A DNA stretch of 54,608 nucleotides from an uncultured Pseudomonadota bacterium (GCA_903831455.1 CAIKXV010000044.1:1-54608), one strand, 5' to 3'; counted from the stretch's first letter, positions 44,036-52,748 are shown. Made by a program: numbers and translations. The notes: generated from the sequence alone by a model not told the origin.

Positions 44036-45022
44036 ATGGGCACGCTGCGCATCCTCGCCGAACGTGACGTGCGCGCGGTGCTCGACACCGCCACCGCGCT
44101 CGACATCGCCCGACGCACGCTCGTCGATCAGGCCGCGGGCGGCAGCCGACTTTCAACGCCCTCGGCGATGGTGCTCGATGCGAGCGGACTCGGTGGCCCG
44201 AAGTTCAAGTTCAAGGCGGCCGCCGTGAGTCACCTGGGCGCCTCGGGCATCCGGCTGCTCGCGCACCCCGCGCCCACGCCGATGACCACCGCCAACTACA
44301 CCGCGGTCTACCGGCACGGCGGCTACGAGATGGCCGGACTGGTCTCGGACCACTGGCTGAGCCGCCTGCGCACCGCCGCCTTCGGCGCGGTCACCGCGCA
44401 GGCGCTGGTGCGCCCGGGTCCGCTCGTCGTCTCGCTGTTCGGCACCGGCGGCATCTCCGCGGAGATCGTGCCGATGCTCGCGCATGCGCTGCCGATGACC
44501 GAACTGCGCGTGACCTCCCGCCGGGCCGAGAGCATGGCCGCCTTCGTCGAAGCCCATGCCGCGACGCTCGCCTGCCCGATGCGCGCCGAGCCCGATGCGC
44601 GGCGCGCCACGGACGGCGCGGGCCTGGTGATCACGCTCACCGAGTCGCCCTCGCCGCTGATCCTCCCGGGCATGCTGGCCCCCGGCGCCGTGGTGTGCTC
44701 GATGGGCAGCTACAACGAGGTCGATTTCGCGGTGCTCGCGCAGTGCGATCGCTTCGTGGTCGACGACATCGACTTCGCCTCCGAGATGGGCGACGGGGGC
44801 GCCTGGATCCGCCAGGGCCACCTCAGCCGCGAGGCCTTTGCGCAGCGCGTGCAGGCACTCGCCTGCCAGGTACTCGCCGGAGAGAAACCCGGCCGCACCG
44901 CGGATACCGATCGCGTGATGGCGCTGGTGCAGGGCATGGCGATCGGCGACGTGGCCTTCGCAGCCCATGCCCTGGCACTCGCGGAAGCGCGCGGGCGGGG
45001 TCGAACCGTCGAACTGGACTGA
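44036..45022 (+). CDS. Ornithine cyclodeaminase/mu-crystallin-family protein
   Basis: A 328-residue NAD(P)-binding protein. The Rossmann motif is LFGTGGISAEIV (about 140-151). KFKFKAAAVSHLGASGIRL near residue 60 corresponds to the substrate-binding lysine region, and FVVDDIDFASEMGDGG to the catalytic aspartate region. Members are ornithine or lysine cyclodeaminases, imino-acid reductases (Delta1-piperideine/pyrroline-2-carboxylate) or alanine dehydrogenases. The start lies one base after the previous stop, so the two are translated together, which ties it to the ring-opening pathway, perhaps for handling the released amino or imino product. Confidence 0.9.
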   Translation: MGTLRILAERDVRAVLDTATALDIARRTLVDQAAGGSRLSTPSAMVLDASGLGGPKFKFKAAAVSHLGASGIRLLAHPAPTPMTTANYTAVYRHGGYEMAGLVSDHWLSRLRTAAFGAVTAQALVRPGPLVVSLFGTGGISAEIVPMLAHALPMTELRVTSRRAESMAAFVEAHAATLACPMRAEPDARRATDGAGLVITLTESPSPLILPGMLAPGAVVCSMGSYNEVDFAVLAQCDRFVVDDIDFASEMGDGGAWIRQGHLSREAFAQRVQALACQVLAGEKPGRTADTDRVMALVQGMAIGDVAFAAHALALAEARGRGRTVELD

Positions 45023-45291
45023 GCTCGCGCCAGGGCGGGGCCACGCACCGCCTTCGCCCCACGACCCTTCGCGGCCGGCTGCGGGGAACCGGACTTCGCG
45101 ACAGGGAGCCTCCGCGGGCAAGGCTCCGCGTCGCGGACCCGGGGTCGGAGGCGCAGGCGCCGCTACCCGCCCGGTTTGCCCGCGCCCGCAGGTCCTGCGC
45201 GCCCATGCCGCGCCCCGGTGCCGCCGCTTCCTGCTCGCGCTCTCCTCGCCGTCCGCGAGGCGCCCACGCCTCGCGGATGGACCGGCGCAGC

Positions 45292-46281
45292 CTACTGCTC
45301 GATGCGAATGTTGGCGCGCTTGACGATGTCGGTGTAGCGGCTGGTCTCGGCGCGCAGGAACTTGCCGAACTGCGCGGAGTCCATCGGCATCGGGTTCATG
45401 CCCTGCTTGGCCAGCCCGGCGCGATAGTCCGGCTGCCCCACGAAGCCCACGATCAGGCGGGAGAGCTGGTCGACCACCGGCTTGGGCACGCCGGCCGGCG
45501 CGATGATGCCGTACCAGAGTCGGATATCCAGCCCCGGCACGCCACCCTCGGCGAAGGTCTGCATGTTCGGAAATTCCGGATCACGCTGGCTGCCGGTGAC
45601 GGCAATGGCCTTGAGCTTGCCCGACTTGAACACCGGGTTCATGCTGGCCATCGAACCGAAGTACATGTTCACGTGCCCGCCCAGCACTGCCGCCATCGCG
45701 TCGCCGCCGCCCTTGTACGGCACCGGGGTCATCTTGACGCTGGTGATCAGCGTGAACAGTTCGCCGGCCAGGTGCTGGTTGCCGCCGATCTGGGTCGTCG
45801 CGTAGGTCAGCGGCTGCGGCAGCGCGCGACCCCAGGCGATGAACTCCTTCAGGTTGTTCGCCGGCACGCTGGGGTGGATGCCCATGCCCAGTTCGGCCAC
45901 CGACATCGCGGCGATCGGGGTGAAATCGCGGATCGCGTCGTAGGGCAGCTTCATCAGGCTGCCGGCGATCGCGTGCGTGGTGAGGATGGAGAGCATCGTG
46001 TGCCCGTCCGGGTTGGCGCGAGCGACGTACTCGGTGCCGATCCGGCCATCCGCCCCCGGGCGGTTGTCCACCAGCACCGGTTGCTTGAGCGCATCGCTCA
46101 GTCGCGGTGCGAGCAGACGAGCCGAGACATCCGACGAGCCGCCGGAGTAGGGCACCACGATGCGCAGCGGGCGCTGCGGGAAGGTCGGGGCCTGGGCTTG
46201 GGCATGGGCAGCGACCGCGGCAAGACCCGACAGCAGGCCGGCGGCGACCAGCCCGCCGGCGAGAACAGTAGTGCGATGCAT
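45292..46281 (-). CDS. Bug/TctC-type receptor 16
   Basis: The ATG at 46281 has GGGAGAA upstream on the minus strand; the frame open to 47019 is a shadow of the amidase gene. The 329-residue product has a signal peptide ending AHAQ. The first loop PYSGGSSD is one residue shorter than usual. NRPGADGRIG, ANPDGHTML, TYATTQIGGNQHL and TPVPYKGGGDAM follow. FPNMQTFAEGGVPGL replaces the LPDVPT block. It lies 134 bases downstream of the amidase gene in the same direction, so its ligand may be an amide or the acid formed from it. Confidence 0.92.
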   Translation of the reverse strand: MHRTTVLAGGLVAAGLLSGLAAVAAHAQAQAPTFPQRPLRIVVPYSGGSSDVSARLLAPRLSDALKQPVLVDNRPGADGRIGTEYVARANPDGHTMLSILTTHAIAGSLMKLPYDAIRDFTPIAAMSVAELGMGIHPSVPANNLKEFIAWGRALPQPLTYATTQIGGNQHLAGELFTLITSVKMTPVPYKGGGDAMAAVLGGHVNMYFGSMASMNPVFKSGKLKAIAVTGSQRDPEFPNMQTFAEGGVPGLDIRLWYGIIAPAGVPKPVVDQLSRLIVGFVGQPDYRAGLAKQGMNPMPMDSAQFGKFLRAETSRYTDIVKRANIRIEQ

Positions 46282-46415
46282 GAAGGACTTCTCCCTGGAG
46301 GATGGTTCAACGACAACGGTGTCCGAGCGTGATGCAAGAAGCGTGCCGCGCAGCAGGCCAACCCGTCCTGGATGCGGGCCTGTCGCGTGCACCCCACCCA
46401 CCCCGGCCTGCGTGC

Positions 46416-47825
46416 TCACGCGGCCGACCGCAACGGCGGGGCCAACGGCAGCGGCGGCAGGCAGGTTTCGGCTGCCACCGCCAGCGCGAGCACCCTGTCC
46501 TCGTGGCCCCGGGGCGCCATCAGGTGCAACCCGGCCGGCACGCCGGCGTCGGGGTACAGGCCCATGGGCAGGGTCAGTGCACAGGCATCCACGGCATTGG
46601 CCGCCCGAACGAAGCAGTTGCGGTGCGGGTCCACCGGCACGCGCCGCCCGCCGATGTCCACCTCCACCGCCTCGATCGGCGGGGCGGCGAACGGCCAGGT
46701 CGGTGTGATCACGGCGCTCGCCCCTGCGCGAGCGAGACCCGCCGCCAGGCCTTCGCCCAGCCGGGCGGCGGCCGCGCGGGCGTGCTCCACGGCCCCGGTC
46801 GCCAGCGCACCGGCCGCCGCGGCGCGCGCGCGCAGGCCCTCGCTCGCGCGCGAGAGGTCCATCGTGGCCAGCGCCGCCCCACTCTCGGCAAGCGAGAGGA
46901 TGCCGGCCGCCCGCTCGCCCTCGAGCCAGCCCGGGATGTCCATATCGATCAGGTCGAAGCCTGTCCTCGAGAGCCGCTCGCACGCGGCTGCGAACAGTGC
47001 CCGCGTGGCCTCGTCGCACATCGTGTCGACCAGCATGCGCGGCACGAGCAGCCTGCGCGCCCCGTCCGGCGCCTCGGGCGGGGCGACAGGCCGGTAGTCG
47101 GCCTCGCGCAGCGCCTGCCAGGCCATCCGGACGTCATCGGCGCTGGAGGCCATCAGGCCGACGCTGGTCAGGCTGGGCGTGTAATTGGCCTTGCCCGCAA
47201 GCGACAGGCCACCGATGCCGGGCATGAAACCCACGACGCCGCAGTGGCAGGCCGGGTTGCGAACCGACCCGCCGCTGTCGGTGCCGAGATGCACCTGCGC
47301 GAAACCCAGCGCCGCAGCCACGCCCGCACCCGTGGACGAACCCCCTGCCGTGCGCTCGGCCGCCCAGGGATTCAGTCCCATCGGCTCGAACGGGTTGGTG
47401 ACCCCGTACATCGCCAGTTCCGACAAGGTGGTGGACCCGACCACCAGCGCGCCGGCCGCCCGCGCGCGGGCCACCACCCCGGCGTCGTGCGTGGCGCGGC
47501 GCCCCGCGAACAGGGCCGAGCCCTCGGTCCACGGCAGGCCCGCCACCGGGATGTTGCCCTTCACGGTGAACAGCACGCCGTGCAGCGGTCCGCGCGGCTG
47601 GCCACGCGAGGCCTCGGCCTGCCGTGCGCTCGCCTCGGCCGCGAGCGCGTCGTCCCCGACCCGATGCGAGATCGCCCGCCAGCGGCTGTTGAGCCGCGCG
47701 ATCCGCTCGCTCGCCCGCTCGAGCAGCGCCGGCACGGTGCAGTGGCCCTGGGCGAGTTGCAGGGCCCAGTTCGCGAGGCCGGGCAGGATATCGGCGCGCG
47801 CGCCGTCGGTGGACTCGGTGGACAT
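46416..47825 (-). CDS. Amidase signature-family amidase
   Basis: A 469-residue amidase with the complete Ser-cisSer-Lys triad: Lys89 (LFTVKGN), Ser163 (GGSSTGAG) and Ser187 (GTDSGGSVRNPA), spaced as in well-studied members. The substrate-channel part (residues 230-390) is Ala-rich. Family members hydrolyse aliphatic, aromatic or peptide amides, or act in carbamoyl compound metabolism; specificity is not evident. ATG 47825 is used, but ATG 47843 and GTG 47852 are in frame and no strong ribosome-binding site separates them. Its likely partner is receptor 16. It is divergent from the alpha/beta hydrolase at 47923, only 97 bases away. Confidence 0.92.
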   Translation of the reverse strand: MSTESTDGARADILPGLANWALQLAQGHCTVPALLERASERIARLNSRWRAISHRVGDDALAAEASARQAEASRGQPRGPLHGVLFTVKGNIPVAGLPWTEGSALFAGRRATHDAGVVARARAAGALVVGSTTLSELAMYGVTNPFEPMGLNPWAAERTAGGSSTGAGVAAALGFAQVHLGTDSGGSVRNPACHCGVVGFMPGIGGLSLAGKANYTPSLTSVGLMASSADDVRMAWQALREADYRPVAPPEAPDGARRLLVPRMLVDTMCDEATRALFAAACERLSRTGFDLIDMDIPGWLEGERAAGILSLAESGAALATMDLSRASEGLRARAAAAGALATGAVEHARAAAARLGEGLAAGLARAGASAVITPTWPFAAPPIEAVEVDIGGRRVPVDPHRNCFVRAANAVDACALTLPMGLYPDAGVPAGLHLMAPRGHEDRVLALAVAAETCLPPLPLAPPLRSAA

Positions 47826-47922
47826 TCCGTGAGCGTAGCGCATCGCGCCCACGAAGGTCGCGCAACGGACCGCTGCGCGCGGCTAGAATGCCGCCGCAAC
47901 ACCCTCGCATCCGGAGACCACG

Positions 47923-49215
47923 ATGGCGACTCGGAAGACGAAGACCACGGCCAGCCCGCGGAGCAGCGGCACTCGCCCCCGGACGCCCACCGCCCACGAA
48001 CCCGTGGTGCGGCGGATGGAGGAGCAGCGCTGGCTGATCGACAACACCATCCGTGCCGTCGGCATCGAGTGGGACCAGCCGCGGCTCAACAGCTATGCCA
48101 CCGCCTGCGGTCCGCTGGCGACCGGCGACCTCAACGCGGTGCGCGCCCGCGTCCAGAAGTACGCCGACATCACCCCCGCGTTCGAGGCAGTGGCGCGGCG
48201 GCGCGAGGCTGCCGCCCGCGCAGCCGACGCGCAGGGCCATCGGGTCAGCGCGCGCGAGAACTACTTCATCGCCTCGGTGTTCTGGGCCGCCTCGCAGTGG
48301 ACCCTGCTCGCCAACGACGACCACAACCACCACAACAACCAGCGCAAGCGGGATGCCTACCTCGCCTACGCGAAGCTGGCCGACCACACGGTCGAGGCCG
48401 CGTGGATCCCCCTGCCCGGGGGCAAGCGCATCCCCGGGTGGCTGCATCTGCCCTACGGCTATCGGGGCGGGAAGATACCGGCGATCGTGTCGATCCCGGG
48501 CATGGACGGCTTCAAGGAGGCGAACGTCGCGCTCTACGGCGACCGCTGGCTGTCGCGCGGCATCGCGGTACTGGTGATCGAGGGCCCGGGGCAGTACGAG
48601 AGCGCGCTCCTGGGCGTGCCGTTCACCATGACCGCGTGGGCGCAGGCAGGCCGCGCGGCCTGGGCGTGGCTGGCCGCGCGCGAGGAGATCGATCCGACCC
48701 GCATCGGCCTGCTGGGCAACAGTTTCGGCTCGTTCTTCGCCACGGTGGCGGCAGGAGCCGAATCGCGCTATCGGGCGGTGGCGGTGAGCGCGATCTGCCT
48801 GGAACCCCACGGGGAGACCATCTTCCAGAAGGCCTCGCCCACCTTCAAGCACCGCTTCATGTACATGAGCGGCATGACCGACGAGGCCCGCTTCGACCGC
48901 ATGCGACGCAGCATGGTGCTCGCACCCTCGGCCGCGCGCATCCGCGCGCCCTATCTGTGCGTGGCGGGCGAGCGCGACGAACTGTGCCCGATCGAGTGGG
49001 CCGATCGGCTGATGACCCAGTTGCGCGGCCCCCGGCAACTGGTGGTCTACCAGGAGTCGCGTCACTCGGTGGGCGCCGTGCCCTCGACCGTGCTCGGACC
49101 GCACCCCGCGACCCTGGTGGCCGACTGGATGCTCGATCGCCTGCGCGGGTTGCCGATGGAGGGCGGACGCTGGTTGGTCGAGTCGAACGGCAACGTGATG
49201 AGGGCGGGACTCTGA
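47923..49215 (+). CDS. FrsA-like alpha/beta hydrolase
   Basis: A 430-residue alpha/beta hydrolase with an N-terminal helical region (about 30-155) before the catalytic domain, like FrsA/DUF1100 esterases and 2,6-dihydroxypseudooxynicotine hydrolase. The nucleophile is Ser267 (LLGNSFGS), the acid is probably the Asp in VAGERDELCP and the base His in QESRHSVGA. IEGPGQYES precedes the nucleophile in the position of the oxyanion strand. The first 25 residues are basic and disordered. It hydrolyses a C-C, ester or amide bond of unknown identity. It precedes receptor 17 by 205 bases. Confidence 0.88.
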   Translation: MATRKTKTTASPRSSGTRPRTPTAHEPVVRRMEEQRWLIDNTIRAVGIEWDQPRLNSYATACGPLATGDLNAVRARVQKYADITPAFEAVARRREAAARAADAQGHRVSARENYFIASVFWAASQWTLLANDDHNHHNNQRKRDAYLAYAKLADHTVEAAWIPLPGGKRIPGWLHLPYGYRGGKIPAIVSIPGMDGFKEANVALYGDRWLSRGIAVLVIEGPGQYESALLGVPFTMTAWAQAGRAAWAWLAAREEIDPTRIGLLGNSFGSFFATVAAGAESRYRAVAVSAICLEPHGETIFQKASPTFKHRFMYMSGMTDEARFDRMRRSMVLAPSAARIRAPYLCVAGERDELCPIEWADRLMTQLRGPRQLVVYQESRHSVGAVPSTVLGPHPATLVADWMLDRLRGLPMEGGRWLVESNGNVMRAGL

Positions 49216-49420
49216 GGGGCGTCCGCTCGCCGCCGCGAGCACCGGGTCGCGGCCGATCCCCCACCCGGCCACCCGGCGCGCCCGGGTGAGGTCCGGCCCC
49301 ATGGCCGGATCGCAACGCTTCGCGCGGCACCACCGGCTTCTCCTGTTCCCGTCGATTGCGATAGTGTCTGCCTTCACCAGGCACTCGGAGCCCCACGCAG
49401 GGCTCCGTACCGGAGGAGAC

Positions 49421-50407
49421 ATGGACCGAACGCGAACCCGTCAACGCCGGGCAGCCGTGCTCGCCGTGCTGCTGGCCGCCGCGCTCGCAGCGCCGCCGTC
49501 GCAGGCCCAGCCCTGGCCCACGCGCCCGGTGCGGCTGGTGGTCCCGCAGTCGCCGGGCGCCTCGACCGACCTGATCGCCCGCGTGCTGGCCACGCGCCTC
49601 GGGGAGGCACTCGGCCAGCAGGTCGTGGTGGACAACCGACCGGGGGCGGGGAGCATCCTCGGCACACGCCTGGTGATCGACGCCGAGCCCGACGGGCATA
49701 CGCTGCTGGTGGTGGCGGCATCGATCACGATCAACCCCAGCCTGCACCGCAAGCCGCCCTTCGACACCGTGCGCGACCTCGCGCCGATCACGCAGTTGTC
49801 GGTGTACCCGAACCTGCTGGTGGTGCACCCTTCGGTTCAGGCGACTTCGGTGCAGACGTTGATCGCGCTCGCCCGGCGGCCCGGGGTATCGCTCAACTAT
49901 GGCTCCAGCGGTACCGGCACCGGCACGCACCTGTCCGCCGAACTCTTCCGGCACCTGACGGGCGTTGCCCTGACCCACGTGCCCTACAAGGGCGGTGGCC
50001 CCTCGGTGCAGGCCCTGCTCGGTGGCGAGGTTCAGCTGGCCTTCGTCACCCTGCCCTCGGTCCTGCCGTACGTGCGCTCGGGCAAGCTGCGTGCGCTCGC
50101 CGTGACCACCGGTGAGCGCTCGGCCGTGCTGCCGGACGTCCCCACCGTCGCCGAGGGCGGTGTCGCAGGCTACGAGCACCGCCAGTGGAACGGGTTTCTG
50201 GCACCGGTCCGCACGCCGCGCGCGATCATCGATCGGCTACACCGCGAGGCCGCCCGCATCGTGCAGTCGCGCGACATCCGCGAACTGCTCGCGCGCGAGG
50301 GCGCGGAGCCGGTGGGCAACTCGCCCGAGGCCTTCGCCGCGATGCTCAAGGCTGAGACGGCGCGCATGGCCACGGTGATCCGCGCGGCCGGCATCCAGGC
50401 CGACTGA
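49421..50407 (+). CDS. Bug/TctC-type receptor 17
   Basis: ATG 49421 follows CGGAGGAGAC directly; the frame back to 49286 is not conserved. The product has 328 residues, with a signal peptide ending SQAQ. The first loop is PQSPGASTD. Unusually, the PDG block is preceded by an acidic residue: DAEPDGHTLL in place of AAPDGxTLL. NYGSSGTGTGTHL, THVPYKGGGPSV, DVPTVAEGG and the tail AGIQAD are standard. A perfect palindrome lies 15 bases after its stop. Confidence 0.93.
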   Translation: MDRTRTRQRRAAVLAVLLAAALAAPPSQAQPWPTRPVRLVVPQSPGASTDLIARVLATRLGEALGQQVVVDNRPGAGSILGTRLVIDAEPDGHTLLVVAASITINPSLHRKPPFDTVRDLAPITQLSVYPNLLVVHPSVQATSVQTLIALARRPGVSLNYGSSGTGTGTHLSAELFRHLTGVALTHVPYKGGGPSVQALLGGEVQLAFVTLPSVLPYVRSGKLRALAVTTGERSAVLPDVPTVAEGGVAGYEHRQWNGFLAPVRTPRAIIDRLHREAARIVQSRDIRELLAREGAEPVGNSPEAFAAMLKAETARMATVIRAAGIQAD

Positions 50408-50422
50408 CGCAGGCGCGACATC

Positions 50423-50440
50423 GGTCCCCGATCGGGGACC
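50423..50440. repeat. 18-base perfect palindrome after receptor 17
   Basis: GGTCCCCGA joined to TCGGGGACC is a perfect palindrome 15 bases after the stop codon. Partial copies (CATCGGGGAC, GAACCGGGAAC) follow. It could be a transcription pause or attenuation hairpin but has no T-run, and its loop would be short, so a protein-binding site is equally possible. Confidence 0.5.
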
Positions 50441-50608
50441 CATCGGGGACGAACCGGGAACGAACTGGGGCCAAGCGGGGCCGATCGCGGGCGGGTCGGG
50501 GACCGGCTGCGGGCCGTAACCACCCCACGAGCGGCCGTGGTCACTGCCCACGGCAGCCCCCTGCGGCGCAGCGTATGATGGGCTGGCCCTGCCGATCACC
50601 CCTGCGCG

Positions 50609-51109
50609 ATGAACGAATCCTCCGGCCCCCTCGCCCCCGTCGTCGACCGCGTCGAGATGCAGTCGCCGCCGCCGTCGCTGGTCACGCTGACCCATGTCAC
50701 CTACGGGTTGCATGCGGTAGGGCTCGCGGCGGGCGCCTTCAGCGCGTTGACGATCATCGGCGCATTCATCTTCGGCTGGCCATCGATCCTCGCCGTCATC
50801 ATCAATTACGTGACACGCAACGAGGCACGCGGCACCTGGCTCGAATCGCATCTTCGCTGGCAGATCCGCACCTTCTGGTTCGCGGTGCTCTGGGTGAGCC
50901 TGGTCGTCGTCCTGGGATTCGCGCTCACCTTCACCTCCTTGCTGATCAGCTCCGCCATCCTGTCGGCCGGGCCTTTCGCCTTCGGCATGGTGACCGGCGG
51001 CGCCATCCTGTGGATCGGGCTGTTCGCCCTCGGCATCTGGGCGACCTACCGGATCGTCCGCGGCTGGATGGCGCTCAACAAGGGCCGCGCGCTGCCCACG
51101 TCTCGGTGA
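50609..51109 (+). CDS. DUF4870-like membrane protein
   Basis: A 166-residue protein with three or four membrane helices: residues about 42-66 (including IIGAFIFGWPSILAVIINYV), 85-115 (FWFAVLWVSLVVVLGFALTF) and 128-152. The motif EARGTWLESHLRWQIRTFW between helices resembles the conserved HxxW/FxxRTFWxxL segment of DUF4870/Tic20-like proteins common in proteobacteria. Its function is unknown. The start at 50609 lacks a clear ribosome-binding site. It is followed by the racemase-like gene after 40 bases. Confidence 0.78.
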   Translation: MNESSGPLAPVVDRVEMQSPPPSLVTLTHVTYGLHAVGLAAGAFSALTIIGAFIFGWPSILAVIINYVTRNEARGTWLESHLRWQIRTFWFAVLWVSLVVVLGFALTFTSLLISSAILSAGPFAFGMVTGGAILWIGLFALGIWATYRIVRGWMALNKGRALPTSR

Positions 51110-51149
51110 AGCCCCGCTCCCGTCTCCCCGCTGCCCTGCCCGCCCGCAC

Positions 51150-51905
51150 ATGATCGCCGCCCCACCCATCGCCCCGTGGCTCACGCTCGGCTACGTGATC
51201 CCGCACCTCACGACCGACCTGGACGCCTACCAGTTCTACCGGATCGCCCCCGAGGGCATGATGCTGGTGACCACCGGCCTCGACCTTGCCGAATACAGCC
51301 TCGCCGCGGTCGAGCGCGAACTGCCGGTGCTGCATGCGCGGTGGTCGCTGCTCGCGGCGCGCCCGGTCGACCGGATCGCGCTGAGCGGCGTGCCGGTGGC
51401 CTCGGTGCTGGGCCGGTCGCGGATGCGAGCGCTGCTGGCCGACGCGCAGTCGCGCACCGGCCTGCCCTGCGACACCGATCTCGAGGCGCACATCGCCGCG
51501 TTGAAACACCTGGGCGCGCGCCGCATCGCGCTGGCGAGTCGCTGGCCTGGCGCGGTGAACGACGCGCTGGCCGCCTACCTTCTCGAAGCCGGCATCGAGG
51601 TGATCGCCCGTCGGTCCCGCGGCCGATCGCTCGACCAGAACAAGGCGGCCGGACCTGCGGCAGACCACCAGCTCGCGCTCGACCTCGGGCGCGAGGTGCT
51701 GGCCGCGACCCCGGGCGCCGAGGCGCTGCTGCTGCCGGGCGGCCTGTGGTTCGCCATCCACGCCGTGCCCATCCTGGAGGCCGAGTTCGGCGTTCCCGTC
51801 CTCACCAACATCGCCTCGACGACCTGGGCTGCGCTGGACGCCGCGCCCCGGCCGCTGGTGCAGCGGCCCGATCCGCGGTGGGGGCGGCTGCTCGCGAGCG
51901 TGTGA
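51150..51905 (+). CDS. Asp/Glu racemase/maleate isomerase superfamily protein
   Basis: A 251-residue protein of the superfamily that includes Asp/Glu racemase, maleate isomerase and arylmalonate decarboxylase. LTLGYVIPHLTTD starts the first domain. DLEAHIAALKHLGARRIALASRW and GAEALLLPGGLWFAIHAVPILEAEFGVPVLTN are the typical strand-helix repeats. Both catalytic cysteines are absent: the first falls in LSGVPVAS and the second in LLPGGLW, where active relatives have Cys. The only Cys (GLPCDTD) is elsewhere. So it probably does not racemise or isomerise by the standard two-Cys mechanism. It lies 243 bases before the putative selenoprotein gene on the same strand. Confidence 0.75.
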   Translation: MIAAPPIAPWLTLGYVIPHLTTDLDAYQFYRIAPEGMMLVTTGLDLAEYSLAAVERELPVLHARWSLLAARPVDRIALSGVPVASVLGRSRMRALLADAQSRTGLPCDTDLEAHIAALKHLGARRIALASRWPGAVNDALAAYLLEAGIEVIARRSRGRSLDQNKAAGPAADHQLALDLGREVLAATPGAEALLLPGGLWFAIHAVPILEAEFGVPVLTNIASTTWAALDAAPRPLVQRPDPRWGRLLASV

Positions 51906-52148
51906 CGCCTGCCGATCGCAGGACTTCGCACGCTCGCCTTCGCGCACGCCATCGCGCGGGCACGCCCCCGGGCGTCTGCATCCGCATGCGCCCCGCCTCG
52001 CTTCCGACGCGGGTGCGACGCGGGTGCGACGCGAACTCCCCGCGCGCCCGGCGCGTCGGTAGCGTGGACGCGCAATGCAGACGTTTGTAGTATGGCCCCG
52101 AGGCTGGACATCGCGCATGCGGTCAGCCCGAAAACCAGGAGACCCGAC

Positions 52149-52748
52149 ATGCCCCGACTGCAGCCCCTGCCCGTGGGCGCCGCACCCGAACTGAAGGAGA
52201 CGTTCGAGAAGCACGGCGCCGCCCACGGCTACATCCCCAACAGCCAGCTGATCATGCAGCGCCGGCCGAAGCTGGTGCTCGCGGTGCGCGCGCTGTCGCA
52301 GGCGGTGTTCGATCCCGCCGGCACGGTGAGCATCCCCTTCAAGCGCCTGCTCGGCTACGTCGTCGCCCGCACGCACGGCTGCCATTATTGAATGGCCCAC
52401 AATGCTGGGGGGTCTCTCCAGCAAGGCGTCCCTGCCGACAAGCTCGCGCAGGTGTGGGAGTTCCGCACGAGCGATCTCTTCCCCGAGGCCGAGAAGGTCG
52501 CCCTCGAATACGCGATCGCCTCGGCCTCGCAGCCCAACGACGTGACCGACGAACTGTTCGATCGGCTGCGCCAGCACTGGGACGACGGGCAGATCGTCGA
52601 GATCACCGCGCTCGTGTCGTTCTTCGGGTTCATGAACCGCTGGAATGACTCGCTCGCCACGCCGCTGGAGGACGAGCCGGCTGCGGTCGCCGAGCAACAC
52701 ATCACCGACCACGGCTGGCAACTCGGCAAGCACGCGCCGGGGCGCTGA
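52149..52748 (+). CDS. Carboxymuconolactone decarboxylase/AhpD-like protein, probable selenoprotein (UGA = Sec81)
   Basis: One 200-codon reading frame (199 residues plus stop) with a single internal TGA at 52389-52391. The two parts belong to one CMD/AhpD-family protein: before the TGA, MPRLQPLPVGAAPELKETF, then RRPKLVLAVRALSQAV, ending GCHY. After it, in the same phase, MAHNAGGSLQQGV, then LFPEAEKVALEYAIA and VEITALVSFFGFMNRWND. Relatives read GCxYCxAH at this point, so the TGA takes the place of the second cysteine of the CxxC redox pair: Cys78-His-Tyr-Sec81-Met-Ala-His84. A SECIS-like hairpin follows. ATG 52149 has CCAGGAGA upstream. AhpD-like selenoproteins are known. The alternative is a nonsense mutation in a pseudogene, but nothing else is damaged. 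Confidence 0.82.
52389..52427 (+). promoter_or_regulatory. Bacterial SECIS-like stem-loop directly after the in-frame UGA
   Basis: TGCTGGGG (52403-52410) pairs with CTCCAGCA (52416-52423) over eight base pairs (one G-U), closing the loop GGTCT (52411-52415). A lower three-pair stem (GCC 52395-52397 with GGC 52425-52427) is possible. Counting the U of UGA as 1, the loop Gs are positions 23-24 and the U is 25; in E. coli fdhF the essential loop GGUCU has Gs at 22-23 and U24. No bulged U like fdhF U17 is evident. Confidence 0.75.

Noticed and set aside
46302-49289. A 995-codon plus-strand frame
   Set aside because: It covers the amidase antisense and the alpha/beta hydrolase in the wrong phase, with no family motifs.
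50423-50440. Rho-independent terminator after receptor 17
   Set aside because: The palindrome is perfect but there is no T-run, so it is listed only as a palindrome.
52149-52748. Reading the CMD/AhpD gene as two separate small genes or a simple nonsense pseudogene
   Set aside because: Both halves are in the same phase, the TGA replaces a catalytic Cys precisely, no other damage is present and a SECIS-like hairpin follows. A pseudogene is not excluded but is less likely.
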